From: Cryobacterium sp.
GTDB lineage: Bacteria; Actinomycetota; Actinomycetes; Actinomycetales; Microbacteriaceae
Direction of reading: 5' to 3'
Assembly: GCF_026786305.1 (NCBI RefSeq)
Contig: NZ_JAJAYI010000037.1
Span: 54,167 to 118,166, forward strand
DNA length: 64,000 nt
A model generated the notes under the pieces. It searched no databases and was not told the DNA's origin. It worked only from the letters and a program-made list of their open reading frames with translations. Position numbers and translations under genes: made by a program. Below, one piece after another: positions 24,121-33,500 of this stretch (the stretch's first letter is position 1; every line of letters begins with the position of its first letter).

Positions 24121-25128
24121 GTGAATACGGTCTCAGTGATTCTGGTGGCGGTGGTCGTAACGGGCCTCGGCATCCGTCTGGCGTATCTCACGCGTGCCGA
24201 ACCGCGTCAACGGATGCTGCACGCCTACTCTCGGCAGGTCGGGCTCGCGTTGGTTCCGGCGATCGTTCCCGAACTCTCGTACCGGATCTATTCCCGCGAA
24301 CGGGCCGGAATCGTCGGGTCAATGGCTGGTCTCGTCGTCGGAACGGCGGTGCTGGTCGGGATGGTCGGGATGACCGACGGCCGCAGCCCCTGGAACGGGC
24401 TCTTCGCCGGTATCGCAATGACCGTCGGGTCAACGATCGCCCTCATCGCCAACGATTCCCGCTCGGCCTTTGCCCCGGTTCCCGAGGCGCCGCGACTGGC
24501 CCGCAGCCTGTCCCCCCGGCTGGCCGACTACGTCACGCCCCTCGATCGCACGTTCTCGCTGAGCCTGTTGACGTTGGCCACCCTCGGCTACATTGCCGTG
24601 CTCGCGGTCATCGCGGTCAACCCGGAGCGGGTGTTCGATGACGTCTCGGTGCGATCAATTCTCTGGCCGGCCGGACTACTGCTGGCCCTCGCGGCCGCCG
24701 CAAGCCTGCTGACCTGGACCGCGGCGAACGCGCTGCTCGGTCGCGGCCAGCCGGCCCGCACGTACATCGAACTGGCCTGGAGTGATGCCTTTCGCAGCAC
24801 GACCCTGCGCAGCCTCGTTGGGATTCCGGGGATCATTGCCGCCGTGAGCACCTGCGTGTTGTTCCTGTCGTTGAGCGACGCAATCAACCTGCCCGCGCCC
24901 GGCTCGGTCGGCGAGATACTGCGCGGCTCCTTCACGATCATGGGGCCCGTGCTGGTGTTCGCCCTCATCAGCTGGGGCATCACCAGCCTGCGCAATCGTA
25001 GTACGACGCACTACCTGCGCCGCCTCTGGCCCGAGACGGCCGTCGAGCTCGACCGGCGCCGACGCGCGTGCGGCCCCGCGGTTGACGATCAGCCCGGCGA
25101 GGACAGCCGAGCGAAGACTCCGGCATGA
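24121..25128 (+). CDS. Polytopic membrane protein of unknown function
   Basis: A 335-residue protein with about seven or eight hydrophobic helices (for example 2-20, 72-92, 148-170, 180-205, 235-255, 268-290). I do not recognise a family. A periplasmic or cytosolic loop around 110-145 is proline-rich, and the C terminus is charged. It starts with GTG behind AAAGGG. It is sandwiched between two paralogous YtrA-type regulators, and its stop overlaps the second one's start (ATGA), so it is the probable regulated target of both. A permease or stress-related membrane function is possible but unproven. Confidence 0.8.
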   Translation: MNTVSVILVAVVVTGLGIRLAYLTRAEPRQRMLHAYSRQVGLALVPAIVPELSYRIYSRERAGIVGSMAGLVVGTAVLVGMVGMTDGRSPWNGLFAGIAMTVGSTIALIANDSRSAFAPVPEAPRLARSLSPRLADYVTPLDRTFSLSLLTLATLGYIAVLAVIAVNPERVFDDVSVRSILWPAGLLLALAAAASLLTWTAANALLGRGQPARTYIELAWSDAFRSTTLRSLVGIPGIIAAVSTCVLFLSLSDAINLPAPGSVGEILRGSFTIMGPVLVFALISWGITSLRNRSTTHYLRRLWPETAVELDRRRRACGPAVDDQPGEDSRAKTPA

Positions 25129-25487
25129 TGCTCCTGGTCGATCCTCGTTCGGCAACGCCGCCCTTCGAACAGTTGCGGGTGCAGGTGCTCGCCGCCGTGC
25201 ATTCGGGCGATCTCGCCCCCGGCGACAAGCTGCCGACCGTACGCAAGCTCGCCGAAGAGCTTGGGCTAGCCGCCAATACCGTCGCCCGTGCCTACCGCGA
25301 GCTCGAGCGCGATGAGGTGATCGAAACGCGCGGCCGAAATGGATCCTTCATCGCCGCGAACGGCAACGCCGCCCAGCAGCAGGTGCAGGTTGCCGCCGCC
25401 CTGTACGCCGGCACGGCGCGGCAGCTCGGCGTCGCCCCCGAGGAGGCGCTCGCGTTTGCGCGCGCGGCCCTCGGCATCCGCTCGTAG
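25125..25487 (+). CDS. YtrA-subfamily GntR regulator (copy 2)
   Basis: A 120-residue regulator closely similar to copy 1 (same TPPFEQLR, LPTVRKLAEELGLAANTVARAYRELERDEVIETRGRNGSFIA core). Its ATG overlaps the TGA of the membrane gene, so the two are translationally coupled; a second ATG follows directly at 25128. The two regulators probably arose by duplication and may heterodimerise. No ABC transporter is present in the operon, unlike the classical ytr locus. Confidence 0.9.
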   Translation: MMLLVDPRSATPPFEQLRVQVLAAVHSGDLAPGDKLPTVRKLAEELGLAANTVARAYRELERDEVIETRGRNGSFIAANGNAAQQQVQVAAALYAGTARQLGVAPEEALAFARAALGIRS

Positions 25488-25519
25488 CAGGCTAGCGACA
25501 GGCCGCTGGCGACGGGCAG

Positions 25520-26521
25520 CTAACGGCCGACGCGATAGTGGGCGGCGAGGCGCTCGAAGCCCTCGTCGAGCGAAACCAGAGGGGTCCAGCCGAGGTCGGC
25601 GCGGGTGCGCCGCTGGTCGAACCAGTGCGCCGTCGAGAGCTGCTCGGCCAGAAACCGAGTCATCGGCGGCTGGTCGGTTTGGCCGACACCATCCGGGCGA
25701 CGCCGCCAGATGGCCTCGATGATCGAGCCGGCAGCGCGGGCAGCGGATGCCGGCACCCGCCAGGCCGGGGCCGCCACGTTCGCCGCACCGCAGATTCCGG
25801 CGAGGAGTTCCGCGACCGGGCGGGGTTCGCCGTTAGTGATTACGTAGGACTGCCCGTGCACTCTTTCGGCGGCATCGAGCGCCGCGTGGATCGCTGATGC
25901 CGCGTTATCAATGTAGGTCGTGTCGATGAGCGCCGCGCCGTGCCCGAGCAGCGGCAGCCGGCCGAGGCGGGCGCGGTCAACGATGCGCTCGATCAACTGG
26001 GTGTCGCCGGGGCCCCAGACCAGGTGGGGGCGCACGGCGACCACGCTGAATCCGGGAGCGTCCGCGGCGAGCGCCAGCAGCTCGGCCTGAGCCTTGGTGC
26101 GGGCGTAATCGCCGCGGGCCTGATCCGGCGAGGCCGGTAGGGCATCGGAGCCCATGATCGAGCTACCCGAGTGAGCCACGGAGGGCGAGGAGACATAGAC
26201 GAAGCGGGAGACGCCGGCATCCTCAGCCGCCTGCAGCACGGTGCCGGTGCCGCCGACATTCACGGCCTCGAACTCAGCCGGGTCGCCGGTGAGCGACACC
26301 TTGGCCGCGAGGTGCACGACCGCGTGCATGCCGCTCACGGCATAGGCCAGGCCGGCGTAGGGCGTGTCGGCACCGGTCGTGATCGAGCCGTGCACGTCTT
26401 CGACGCCGGGCAGGCCCGACGGTCGCCGCTGAAAGGTGCGCACCTCGTGACCGGCCGCGCTGATGCGGGCAGCGACGGCTCGGCCGAGAAATCCGCTGGC
26501 TCCGGTCACCAGTACTCTCAT
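25520..26521 (-). CDS. oleD: OleD, NAD(P)-dependent 2-alkyl-3-ketoacid reductase
   Basis: A 333-residue extended SDR that reduces the 2-alkyl-3-ketoacid made by OleA to the beta-hydroxy acid. The Rossmann motif VTGASGFLGRA (5-15), VHLAAKVSLTGDP, SSPSVAH and the YARTK (YxxxK) catalytic pair are present, as in 3-beta-HSD-like epimerases. The ATG at 26521 overlaps the oleBC stop by 4 bp (ATGA). The order oleA-oleBC-oleD is the one known from Micrococcus luteus. On its own it would be called only an NAD-dependent epimerase; the name rests on context. Confidence 0.9.
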   Translation of the reverse strand: MRVLVTGASGFLGRAVAARISAAGHEVRTFQRRPSGLPGVEDVHGSITTGADTPYAGLAYAVSGMHAVVHLAAKVSLTGDPAEFEAVNVGGTGTVLQAAEDAGVSRFVYVSSPSVAHSGSSIMGSDALPASPDQARGDYARTKAQAELLALAADAPGFSVVAVRPHLVWGPGDTQLIERIVDRARLGRLPLLGHGAALIDTTYIDNAASAIHAALDAAERVHGQSYVITNGEPRPVAELLAGICGAANVAAPAWRVPASAARAAGSIIEAIWRRRPDGVGQTDQPPMTRFLAEQLSTAHWFDQRRTRADLGWTPLVSLDEGFERLAAHYRVGR

Positions 26522-29256
26522 GGCTTGACCCAGTGCCCGCCCGAGAGGATGCCGGTGGCCCAGCGCGATAGACGGCTGCGGTCGATCTTGGAGTTGTGCC
26601 GAATATCGGTGGGCAGCCCGGGCACGACGAGCACGGCGGCGACCGGCGAGCCCACCGCGGCGCGCACGGCGGCGGCGAGCGGCCCGGGTGCTCGGTGTAA
26701 TCGGCGGGCCGGCGGCACGGTTTCGATCACGGCGACCTGCTGCTGCGTGCCGGGCGGGCCGACGCCGACGAAGGCCGCGCGGGCGACCTCGGGCAACGTT
26801 TCGATGCGCTGCTCGGGCCCGACCGGAGTGACCACGCCGGCGGCCGTCACGATGACGTGCGGCATCCGGCCCTCCACCCACAGGCGGCCGCTGCTGTCGA
26901 GATGGCCGACGTCGCCGGTGCGATGCCAGCGTTCGCCCGGTACCGCGCCGCGCCGCGAGGCCCGCTCGGTGAGCCAGAGCCGGTCATAGTGGTCCTTGAC
27001 GTGTGGCGCCGACACGACGATCTCGCCGGTCACGTCGGGTTCCTCCGACAGCTCACCAGCGGATGCCCCACTCGCGTCGAGCGCACTGATACGGATGCGC
27101 GTGGTTGCGGTCGCCCTCCCGACGCAGACACCCCCGGCCGGGTTCACGCTGCCGTCCGGGGCCCAGGCCGCTGCCCGAATTCCCTCAAGAGTGATGTCGG
27201 CCATGAGCAGGCCCTCGGTCATACCGTACGGTGTGTGCGCGGTCGCTCCCGGCATGAGCGCCGCGGCCTGGGCGAGCAGGCTTTCGGAGATGGGTGCGCC
27301 GGCCGAGAGAAAACGCTGCACCCCGGCGAGGGCCGCGTGGTCGGCGGGCGTGAGTGCATCGGCCGTCGCGACGACGTTCACGAGCGCGGCGGGCGAGAGA
27401 AAGACGACCGTTGCGTCGATCGCGGCGACGGCGGCCGCGACCGCGGTGGCGGTGAGGGTTTTGGGTGCGGTGACGTCCATGTCGGGGGTGACCGAGCGGG
27501 CGCCGAGGGCGGGTCCAAGCAGCGCGAACGGGGCAAATCCGGCGACGAGACCGGTGCCGACGCCGACGCCGTACTGCAGGAAGAGGGCGCGGCTCACGGC
27601 GGAAAGCTGGCCGTGGGTGTAGACGACGCCCTTGGCCGGGCCGGTCGATCCGGAGGTGAACAGCACGGCGGCCGGGTCGCTCGGTGCAGGCTCGGGCGGG
27701 AGCTCGTCGCCGGCTGCGAGTCGAGCCTGGCCCAATCGGATCAGCTCGGCAAGGGTGTGCCGGGTACCGAGCAGCCGGGCCATCGGGGCCGGGTAGCGGG
27801 CGGTGGAGATCGCGCGCCCCGGCCAGCCGAGCACACGGGCGGCCATCAGGCCGGGAGCGGCCCCAATAATGTAGTCGGGGCGCGCGCCGCGCACGGCGCG
27901 AGTGAGGCCGACCAGCCCGAGGCCGGCATCCGCTACGACGACAATCGCGCCGATGCGCACGCAGGCGTAGAGCACCGCGGTGAGGTCGGCGCTCGGCGGT
28001 ACGAGAAGCGAGACGCGGTCGCCGGGCCCCACGCCGATGTGCACGAGGCCGGCCGCGATCTGCCGCACGCGCAGCGAGAGCAGCCGCCAGCTGACCGTGC
28101 GCGGGGCAGGCTGCATGTCGACGAGGGCGGTCTCGTCGGAGTCACGCAGTTCGTCGAGGAAATACCACAGCGGATGCGTCCCCGCCACCGCCCAGGGTCC
28201 CGCGGCGGCGGCGGCGTTCCCAGGCGGCTCGACCGGCGGCACGACCGGCGGCGCGGCCGGCGGCACGACGGCGTCGCCCAGCCAGAGCAGGGCGGCGGCG
28301 GAGTAGTCCGCATCTTCAGCGAGCAGATGCCCCGCTCCCTCGAACCGGTGCACGCGGGCGTGCGGCATCCGTTCGAGCAGGTCATCGAGGTAGCGGTCGT
28401 TGAAGATCGGATCGCGCGGACCCCAGAGCAGCAGCGTCGGCACCGCGAGCGCTCGCACTTCCTCGGCGATGCGGTCGAGTTCGGGCCGGCTCTCGTGGGC
28501 GAGAGCGACCGGGATGTCGGCGACAAAGCCGCCGACACCGCCACGGCGGGCGCTCGTCAGGTAGGGCGCGCGATACCCGTGCTTCACCGCGGCCGACAGC
28601 GGCGGATGCGCGAGAGCCAGGGTGGTGGCCAGGAAGGCGGGCGTGGCCACGGTCGCCTTGCCGAGGACGCCCCGCCCGAGCACGAGCCGGAGCGGCGCCG
28701 GAATCGGGTCGCCAGCCGGTTGGTGCACGGCCGTGTTGAGCAGCATGACGCCGGCCAGTAGTTCGGGGTGGGCGGCGGCCCAGCCGAGCGAAACGACGCC
28801 ACCCCAGTCGTGGCCGAGGGTCACGATGGGGCCGGTCAGTTCGAGAGCGTCGGTCAGATCACCAAGGTCTCGCACTCGGCGGGCGAGCGGGCGAAAACCT
28901 CTGGTGCGGGCGGAGAAGCCCATGTCGAGCTGGTCGACGGCGATCACGCGCCAGGCCGGCGCGCCCGACGCCGCAGCCTTCGTCGCCGACGTCAGGAGTC
29001 CGCGCCAGAGGTAGGACCAGGTGGGGTTGCCATGAACGCACAGAATGGTGCCGACCGGACTGACGCCGAGCGCGTCGAGCTGCGGGCCGTTGTCGAGCAG
29101 GTGCCAGCCGTGCCGTACCCCCGCAGTTCCACTCTCCACGACGTCGATCAGCCGCGACCACTCCGGTTCGAGCCCCACCAAGCCGGCTGGCGGCAGCGCG
29201 GCCGGTGCTGAAGCGGTGCGGGGCAGACGACGGGATGAGGTGCGGGTATCAGTCAC
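26518..29256 (-). CDS. oleBC: OleBC fusion: beta-lactone decarboxylase plus beta-lactone synthetase
   Basis: A 912-residue two-domain protein. Residues about 30-345 are a haloalkane-dehalogenase-like alpha/beta hydrolase (OleB): VHGNPTWSYLWR (75-86), GHDWGG with nucleophile Asp150, and GAGHLLAED for the His. A Pro/Ala linker follows. Residues about 380-912 are an acyl-adenylate-forming domain (OleC) with LFTSGSTGPAKGVVYTHGQL, PYGMTEG and RTGDVGHLD. OleC converts the beta-hydroxy acid to a beta-lactone and OleB decarboxylates it to a cis-olefin. Such fusion is known in actinobacteria. GTG at 29256 is preferred; an upstream GTG at 29298 is possible. Confidence 0.92.
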   Translation of the reverse strand: MTDTRTSSRRLPRTASAPAALPPAGLVGLEPEWSRLIDVVESGTAGVRHGWHLLDNGPQLDALGVSPVGTILCVHGNPTWSYLWRGLLTSATKAAASGAPAWRVIAVDQLDMGFSARTRGFRPLARRVRDLGDLTDALELTGPIVTLGHDWGGVVSLGWAAAHPELLAGVMLLNTAVHQPAGDPIPAPLRLVLGRGVLGKATVATPAFLATTLALAHPPLSAAVKHGYRAPYLTSARRGGVGGFVADIPVALAHESRPELDRIAEEVRALAVPTLLLWGPRDPIFNDRYLDDLLERMPHARVHRFEGAGHLLAEDADYSAAALLWLGDAVVPPAAPPVVPPVEPPGNAAAAAGPWAVAGTHPLWYFLDELRDSDETALVDMQPAPRTVSWRLLSLRVRQIAAGLVHIGVGPGDRVSLLVPPSADLTAVLYACVRIGAIVVVADAGLGLVGLTRAVRGARPDYIIGAAPGLMAARVLGWPGRAISTARYPAPMARLLGTRHTLAELIRLGQARLAAGDELPPEPAPSDPAAVLFTSGSTGPAKGVVYTHGQLSAVSRALFLQYGVGVGTGLVAGFAPFALLGPALGARSVTPDMDVTAPKTLTATAVAAAVAAIDATVVFLSPAALVNVVATADALTPADHAALAGVQRFLSAGAPISESLLAQAAALMPGATAHTPYGMTEGLLMADITLEGIRAAAWAPDGSVNPAGGVCVGRATATTRIRISALDASGASAGELSEEPDVTGEIVVSAPHVKDHYDRLWLTERASRRGAVPGERWHRTGDVGHLDSSGRLWVEGRMPHVIVTAAGVVTPVGPEQRIETLPEVARAAFVGVGPPGTQQQVAVIETVPPARRLHRAPGPLAAAVRAAVGSPVAAVLVVPGLPTDIRHNSKIDRSRLSRWATGILSGGHWVKP

Positions 29257-29317
29257 AGGGCCATTTCTGAGCAGTCCGAGCGGGGTTACAGCGAACACAA
29301 AACACGGGGCGGCACCG

Positions 29318-30340
29318 TCACCAGACGAGTTCCATCATGGCGGTATTGAGGCCGGAGCCGACGCCCATGAGCAGTACCCGGTTGCCCGGCTGCAGCTTCG
29401 ACGCCTCCTGCGAGAGCGTGATCGGAATCGACGCCGGGCCCACGTTGCCGAGCGTGGGATAGGTCAGCGGCACCTTGGTCTTGTCCATGCCGGTAGCCTT
29501 CACGATGGCGTTGGTGTGCACGTCCGACACCTGATGCACGATGTAGCGGTCCATGTTCGACCAGCTCCAGTCGCGTTTGGCTTCGGTCCAGGCCGAGACG
29601 ACCAGTTCCATGCCGCCCTTGAGCAGCGCCTTGGCATCGGTGAACATGCCGTCGACGCTGCCGACGCACAGTCCGTTGAACTGGGGGGCGGCGCGGGTGA
29701 CGCCGCCCAGGATGCGGTGTCCACCGGGGTGGGCATCCGCTGGACCGAGCACGGCGGCGGCCGCACCGGAACCGAGGGTGAGGCTCGCGAACTCGCTCAT
29801 GAAGTCTTTGCGCTTGATGCCCGGGCGCCCGAGGCGGTCGATCGTGTTGGTCTGGATCTCGTCGGCGTCTTCGCCGTCGATGATGACGGCGTACGTGATC
29901 TGGCCGGAGTCGATGAGCTGCGCGGCGAGCGTCATACCGTTGACGAAGCCGAGGCAGGCGTTCGCAATGTCGAAGTTGATCGCCGACGAGGGCAACCCGA
30001 GTCCGTGGTGAATACGCACGGCCACGGAGGGTTCGAGATGCTTGCGGGTGACCGAGGTGTTGATGAGCAGGCCCACGTCGCTCGGCTTGATGCCGGCCTC
30101 GCGGAGGGCGATCTTGCCGGCCTTGACCGCGGCGTCGTCAAAGGTTTCGTTCGGGCCCCAATTGCGGCGCTCGTAGACGCCGGCCACGCGCTGCAGCAGC
30201 CCGGTGGGCAGTTTGAGGCGCGTCAGAACCGGCATGAGGCGTCGGTCGATTTCTTCCGACGTCGTGATGTGGGGCGCCATCTTACTGGTGACCGACAACA
30301 AAGCGACGTTTCGGTGCGTCGTCGTCGCGTTTCCGTTCAA
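29318..30340 (-). CDS. oleA: OleA, acyl-CoA head-to-head condensing thiolase
   Basis: A 340-residue thiolase-superfamily (KAS III-like) enzyme that condenses two fatty acyl-CoAs into a 2-alkyl-3-ketoacid, the first step of long-chain olefin synthesis. DIANACLGFVNG holds the catalytic Cys129; His269 (IVHQVSDVHT) and Asn299 (GNVGPAS) complete the site. HLEP (Glu103) matches the Glu base specific to OleA, which separates it from FabH. The start is TTG at 30340 with AGGGG 7 nt upstream; starting at the ATG at 30280 would delete conserved residues. It is the first gene of oleA-oleBC-oleD. Confidence 0.92.
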   Translation of the reverse strand: MNGNATTTHRNVALLSVTSKMAPHITTSEEIDRRLMPVLTRLKLPTGLLQRVAGVYERRNWGPNETFDDAAVKAGKIALREAGIKPSDVGLLINTSVTRKHLEPSVAVRIHHGLGLPSSAINFDIANACLGFVNGMTLAAQLIDSGQITYAVIIDGEDADEIQTNTIDRLGRPGIKRKDFMSEFASLTLGSGAAAAVLGPADAHPGGHRILGGVTRAAPQFNGLCVGSVDGMFTDAKALLKGGMELVVSAWTEAKRDWSWSNMDRYIVHQVSDVHTNAIVKATGMDKTKVPLTYPTLGNVGPASIPITLSQEASKLQPGNRVLLMGVGSGLNTAMMELVW

Positions 30341-30373
30341 GCGTGAACCCCTGTCGAAGTGTGGACAGCGGTA

Positions 30374-30379
30374 ATCATA
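30374..30379 (-). promoter_or_regulatory. Probable oleA -10 box
   Basis: The minus strand reads TATGAT, placing the transcription start near 30367 and leaving a leader of about 27 nt before the TTG start. The -35 region is not clear. Confidence 0.45.
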
Positions 30380-30482
30380 CGTCCCCTATGAGTTTCCCCC
30401 ACAAAACTGCATGTAAACCGCGCGTAGCCTGTGAACGCTCGTACGCGCTCGTGCAGAAATGCGAAAATTCCGCCGAAACCGC

Positions 30483-30505
30483 CCCCCAAATAACGCGATT
30501 GGGGG
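30483..30505. terminator. CCCCCAA-N9-TTGGGGG dyad between putA and oleA
   Basis: A perfect 7-bp dyad with a 9-nt loop (30483-30489, 30499-30505) lies about 45 bp after the putA stop and about 110 bp before the oleA -10 box. It may terminate putA or act as an operator for the ole operon; there is no clear T-run on the minus strand. Confidence 0.4.
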
Positions 30506-30547
30506 AGGCTCGGCCAAAAATCTTCGCAGTGACGTATCGTATCCGGC

Positions 30548-33500
30548 CTAGATCACACCCTCGGAGAGCGTGCTCGGGTTGCCGAACCGGTGCGCGGTGA
30601 TCGAGATGGCCTGTTCGCGCAGGAACGGCAGGACCTCGATGCGGCCGGCCTGGGTGACCGCGTGCGAGTACACGGCAATGTCCGGGCTGCCGTTGACGGC
30701 ATCGGCGAGAGCGGATGCCGCCTCCCACGCTCCCAGCACCGGGTCACTGCCGATCAGGCGCACGCGGCTGGCCGTGATTCCGCCGGAACGGGCCCGCGCG
30801 AGCCATTCCTCGTCGCTCTCGATGACCACCGGAATCTCGCGCTCGGCGAGGATGTTGCGCACGGCGGGCGGCACCGGGATGGTGCTCGACACGTCGTAGC
30901 GCGACGTCGACAGGGTCGCGGCGGCGATCACGCGCAGCAACTGGGCGAGCGTTCCGTTCTCGGTCAGGCGCACGGTGACCGGCAGTGCGCGGTAGCGGAA
31001 CAGGTTGCGCTCCACGCCGAGGCCGGTGGCGTCGCGCACGACGTTGAATTCTTCGCGCCAGGCCAGGGCGTCGCTCACGGCCGAGCGGCGCAGCACGTCG
31101 AAGTCGGCGTAGTCGAGAAAGGGCTGGCTGGCCTCGATGATGTCGGTGACGCGCTGCTCAAGCCCGCGCAGGTGCAGTGTCGAGCTGTTGCGCCCCGGTT
31201 CGCTGACCCAGCTGCCGAGACCGAGGAGGTAGTTCGGTCCGCCGGCCTTGGTACCGGCGCCAACGGCGGAGCGCTTCCAGCCGCCGAACGGCTGGCGTTG
31301 CACGATGGCGCCGGTGATGCCGCGGTTGACATAGAGGTTACCGGCTTCGACGGTGTCGACCCAGAGGGCCAGTTCGTCGGTGTCGAGCGAGTGCAATCCG
31401 CTGGTGAGGCCGAAGTCGACGGCGTTCTGAAAGCGGATGGCTTCTTCCAGGTTGCGCGCGTGCATCACGCCGAGCACCGGGCCGAAGAACTCGGTGAGGT
31501 GAAAATACGATCCGGGCGCGACGCCGGTGCGAATGCCGGGTGACCACAACTTGCCGGTCTCGTCAAGCTGCTTGGGTTCGACCAGCCACTTCTCTTCGGC
31601 TCCAAGCGTTGTGAGGGCGTGCAGCAGCTTACCCTCGGCCGGCGACATGATCGGGCCCATCTGGGTGACCGGATCGCTTGCCAGGCCGACCTTGATCGAG
31701 GTCGCGGCGTCGACCAGCTGGCCGAGGAACCGCTCCGACTTCGCGACCGATCCGACCAGAATGACGAGGCTCGCGGCCGAGCACTTCTGGCCGGCGTGGC
31801 CGAAGGCGCTCTTCACGACATCGGCGGCGGCGAGGTCGAAGTCGGCCGAGGGGGTGACGATGATGGCGTTCTTGCCGCTGGTTTCGGCGAGCAGGGACAG
31901 GTCGTGCCGGAACGAGCGGAACAGCTCGGCCGTCTCGTAACCGCCGGTGAGGATGACCCGGTTCACGGCGGGGTGCGCGATGAGCTTGGCACCGAGGTCA
32001 CGGCCCTGCAGGTTGACCAGCGCGAGCAGTTCCCGCGGGATGCCGGCTTCCCAGAGCGCTTCGACGACCACGGCGCCGGTGCGCTGGGCGAGGGCGGCGG
32101 GCTTGATGACGACGCCGGCACCGGAGGCGAGGGCGGCGAGTACGCCGCCTGCGGGTATGGCCGTCGGAAAGTTCCACGGCGGGGTGACCACGATGAGCTT
32201 CGAAGGCACAAAGATGGCACCCTGCACGTGGTCGAGGTCCTTGGCACGTTCGGCGTAATAGTGGGCGAAGTCCACGGCTTCGCTCACCTCGGCGTCACCC
32301 TCGGCGATGGTCTTGCCGCACTCGCTCGCCATGACCTCGATCAGGCGGTCGCGGTTGGCAGCGAGCGCGAGCCCGGCGCGGTGCAGCACGGCGGCGCGTT
32401 CGGCGCCGGTCTTCTGGCCCCAGGCGGTCCCGGCGGCCAGCACGCCGTCGATGATGGTGCCCAGCGCGGCCTCATCGGCTACCGCGGCGGCCGCGATGGT
32501 GTCGGTGCCGAGTGTGGACGCGTCGGCGCGGGCCAGAATACGGCGGCCCCAGGCCCGGTTGGCGGGAAGCGACGGGTCGGTGTCCGGCTCGTTGTGGAAG
32601 GTCGAGTGGCTGGGCACCGAGCCGCGCGTGATGCCGAGCAGCGCGCCGGTCAGCTGCGGGTCGGCGTCGGGGGCGGTCTCGGATGTCTGGCTGCGGGCAT
32701 CCGTGTGGGCCGCGGCGAGGCGGCCCTGGTCGTAGCTGCTGGAGCGGTCCTGCACCCGGTTCGGGGTGGGCACCCGGTCGTCGAGGGCGTCGAGGGAGGC
32801 TTGAAAACGGGCCTTCTCACGGTCGAAAAGCTCAGGGTTGCTGGTCAGCTCAAACACGGCCGACATGAAGTTCTCCTGGCTCGCGTTCTCTTCGAGCCGG
32901 CGGATGAGGTAGCTGATGGCCACGTCGAACTGCGAGGGGTCGACGACGGGCGTGTAGAGCAGCAGCTGGCCGACGTCCTTGCGCACGGCCTGGGCCTGGC
33001 CGGTGGCCATGCCGAGCAACATCTCGAAGTCGACCCGGTCATCGACGCCGCGGGCGACGCTGAGCAGGTGCGCCCAAGCCACGTCGAACAGGTTGTGGCC
33101 GGCGATGCCGAGCTTGACCGCGTCGGTGTTCTGCGGGGTGAGGGCCCAGTTGAGCACCCGCTTGTAGTTGGTGTCGCTGTCCTGCTTGGTTGAGAAGGTG
33201 GCGAGCGGCCAGTCGTGCACGGTCGCATCGACGTGCTCCATGGCGAGGTTTGCACCCTTGACCAGGCGCACCTTGATCGGGGAACCGCCGGCAGCCCGGC
33301 GGTTCTGGGCCCAGTGGGTGAGGCCCTGGATGGCGCTGAGGGCGTCGGGCAGGTACGCCTGCAGCACGATGCCGGCTTCAAGCTGGGCGAGCTGCGGCTG
33401 GTCAAGCAGCCCTTCGAACACCGCGATGGTGAGGTCGAGGTCGCGGTATTCCTCCATGTCGAGGTTGATGAACTTCGGGGTAGGGGATGCCGCGGCGAAC

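Noticed and set aside
26857-28761. Long plus-strand open frame antisense to oleBC
   Set aside because: Low-complexity Gly/Arg/His-rich translation without motifs, fully covered by a well-supported gene on the other strand.
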